Part shown: piece by piece, positions 12,972-13,870 of the stretch
Layout of the letters: each line of letters starts with the position of its first letter
How positions within the stretch are numbered: the first letter of the stretch is position 1
Origin: Deltaproteobacteria bacterium
GTDB taxonomy: Bacteria; Desulfobacterota; G020345765
Direction: 5' to 3'
Assembly (NCBI GenBank): GCA_030616835.1
Contig: JAUWWP010000031.1
Span: 1-13,870 of the forward strand
DNA: 13,870 nt
The notes under the pieces: generated by a model
The model's database searches: none
Told to the model about the DNA's origin: nothing
Seen by the model: the letters and a program-made list of their open reading frames with translations, nothing else
Program-made: the position numbers and the translations under genes

Positions 12972-13523
12972 ATGATGTTTTATGAGGATCCTTTTTTCTG
13001 GGCCTTGATTAGTATGTTCAGTCTTGTCGGGGCCGTAGCGCTTGTAGGCAGTAAAAAAATGGGAAGATACCAACTATTAGGTATTATCATTGTTGCATTA
13101 TTCCTTTTAGGTCGGATAATACTGGTTCTGCCTTTTTGTCCACAGCCTCGTTTCGAGATAGGGATATGTAACTGGGTGACAGGCGGCATTATCTTTACCA
13201 TTGGCTTGATCTTCTGCATCCCAGGTATCCCGGGCTTATATATAAAGCCGTTCACCGGACCGGATGAGAAGGTGGATATTAAGAGCACCGGATTCTACGG
13301 CATCGTAAGGAATCCCATTTACCTTGGCGAAATTCTCTGGTGCCTGGGTTGGGCCGTTATGTTCCGCTCTATTATCGGAGTAGCTTTGGTCCCGATGTGG
13401 TGGGCCAGCCTCTTGTTCCTCATCATAATTGAAGAGGGAAGTCTGGAACGAGAACTGGGCAAACCCTACCTGGAATATAAGGAAAAAGTACGGGGCCGCA
13501 TCATCCCAGGATTACCTATATGA
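12972..13523 (+). CDS. Isoprenylcysteine carboxyl methyltransferase-like membrane protein
   Basis: A 183-residue integral membrane protein with four to five hydrophobic segments (about 8-26, 34-54, 68-90, 119-150). The C-terminal signature is complete: STGFYGIVRNPIYLGEILW (105-123), then EEGSLERELGKPYLEYKEKV (154-173) and the closing RGRIIPGLP. In the ICMT/PEMT superfamily R-(H/N)-P-x-Y-x-G and the later E-E bind SAM, and G-x-x-Y-x-x-Y-x-x-x-V follows the last helix. These proteins methylate carboxyl or amino groups of lipids, prenylated peptides or other membrane substrates; the bacterial targets are mostly unknown. It is a second, complete member of the same superfamily as the possibly damaged 217-aa protein at 2110-2763, but the two share little sequence. 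It has a strong ribosome site and is flanked on both sides by REP copies, so it may be transcribed alone. Confidence 0.85.
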   Translation: MMFYEDPFFWALISMFSLVGAVALVGSKKMGRYQLLGIIIVALFLLGRIILVLPFCPQPRFEIGICNWVTGGIIFTIGLIFCIPGIPGLYIKPFTGPDEKVDIKSTGFYGIVRNPIYLGEILWCLGWAVMFRSIIGVALVPMWWASLLFLIIIEEGSLERELGKPYLEYKEKVRGRIIPGLPI

Positions 13524-13572
13524 AGCATCACAAAAAAGAGAAGACTGTGGGTCAGGCCTACAGGAGGGGGTT

Positions 13573-13656
13573 GGGGGTCGGATCTTAAATATTAACAAAT
13601 AAGCAAGTGATGCCGCAGCTTGAATAGTGAATTAAGCGGGCGCAACCGCCTATTTT
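13573..13656 (+). repeat. REP-like repeat, diverged full-length copy
   Basis: GGGGGTCGGATCTT at the head, then AAGCAAGTGATGCCGCAG, TTGAATAGTGAATTAAGC and CGCCTATTTT follow the order of the copy at 12873-12955. The first hairpin arm has decayed (GTCGG for GTCAA), while GATGCCGCAGCTTGAAT is intact. Copies on both sides place the ICMT-like gene between two direct repeats. Confidence 0.7.
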
Positions 13657-13728
13657 CTTTGATTATTTAAGAGAAAAATGGTATACAAAAAGGTGGTTAA
13701 TTTTTAATTAGATTGAAATGAGAAGCTA

Positions 13729-13870
13729 ATGGTAAAAGAGAAGAAAGGGACTAAGAGAGCTCGAAGACCAACCGGGAGAGCAATTATTGATGAGATAGGA
13801 TTTGAGAACATAAATAAAGTTAAGGAGGTAATTTCTGAATACAAAACTAAGGATGCGATAGAGAGGGCAA
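13729..13870 (+). CDS. Unrecognised protein, 5' part only
   Basis: An ATG at 13729 opens a frame that stays free of stops to the right edge (47 codons). It begins MVKEKKGTKRARRPTGRAII, then DEIGFENINKVKEVISEYKT. The start is strongly basic, then turns to a helical, charged pattern, which would suit a small DNA- or RNA-binding protein, but I recognise no family. The ribosome site is weak (GAGAAG about five nt upstream). The composition is A-rich, unlike the preceding membrane protein gene. The codon pattern and absence of stops support coding only modestly. Confidence 0.4.
   Translation, partial: MVKEKKGTKRARRPTGRAIIDEIGFENINKVKEVISEYKTKDAIERA

Noticed and set aside
1..13870. CRISPR array, tRNA or rRNA gene
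   Set aside because: No regularly spaced direct repeats and no cloverleaf or rRNA-like sequence were seen in the gaps; the repeats are dispersed and of REP/MITE type.

Overview
This 13.9-kb window looks like a contig from an uncultivated bacterium. Most genes have bacterial Shine-Dalgarno sites, and the gene content (orphan ADP-forming acyl-CoA synthetase alpha chain, radical-SAM/B12-type enzyme, membrane methyltransferases, surface-glycan genes) would suit an anaerobic or sediment/groundwater lineage. I cannot name a phylum from sequence alone. Base composition is patchy: the acyl-CoA synthetase chain and the glycan genes are GC-richer, while the 217-aa membrane methyltransferase and the two edge genes are AT-rich, so the segment may be mosaic.

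Left part, mostly minus strand (1-6647): a truncated response-regulator receiver domain; an AcdA-like CoA-binding/ligase protein without its ATP-grasp partner; a PEMT/ICMT-like integral membrane methyltransferase with a suspicious C-terminal stop; a membrane-anchored metallo-beta-lactamase-fold hydrolase of the alkylsulfatase type; a tiny membrane-anchored protein; and a winged-helix protein followed by an overlapping 29-codon ORF. The winged-helix gene has a consensus sigma70-type promoter covered by inverted TATTAG/CTAATA boxes, which suggests autoregulation.

Centre (7089-10911, plus strand): a tight four-gene operon behind a candidate promoter: GT4 glycosyltransferase, class I SAM methyltransferase (14-nt overlap), an alpha-toroid protein of the kind usually auto-labelled prenyltransferase, and a left-handed beta-helix acyltransferase. 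The gene content points to assembly and decoration of a glycolipid or cell-surface glycan, but the product is unknown.

Right part: a 361-nt hairpin-rich spacer, a B12-binding-type radical SAM protein (11273-12865), an isoprenylcysteine-methyltransferase-like membrane protein (12972-13523), and the start of an unrecognised ORF running off the edge.

The most striking non-coding content is in the gaps. A REP-like family built on GTCAA...TTGAC hairpins occurs at least seven times in both orientations. One pair forms a REPIN-like unit with perfect 28-nt inverted arms (2825-2981). One REP copy (4682-4901) is interrupted by a 129-bp miniature inverted-repeat element with 15-bp perfect termini and a perfect 5-bp duplication (ACAGC). 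An uninterrupted relative of the same site lies at 12931-12955, so filled and empty sites are both in this window. Other gaps hold AT-rich AAATCC-type tracts, a roughly 195-nt imperfect inverted repeat, and several GC-rich hairpins.
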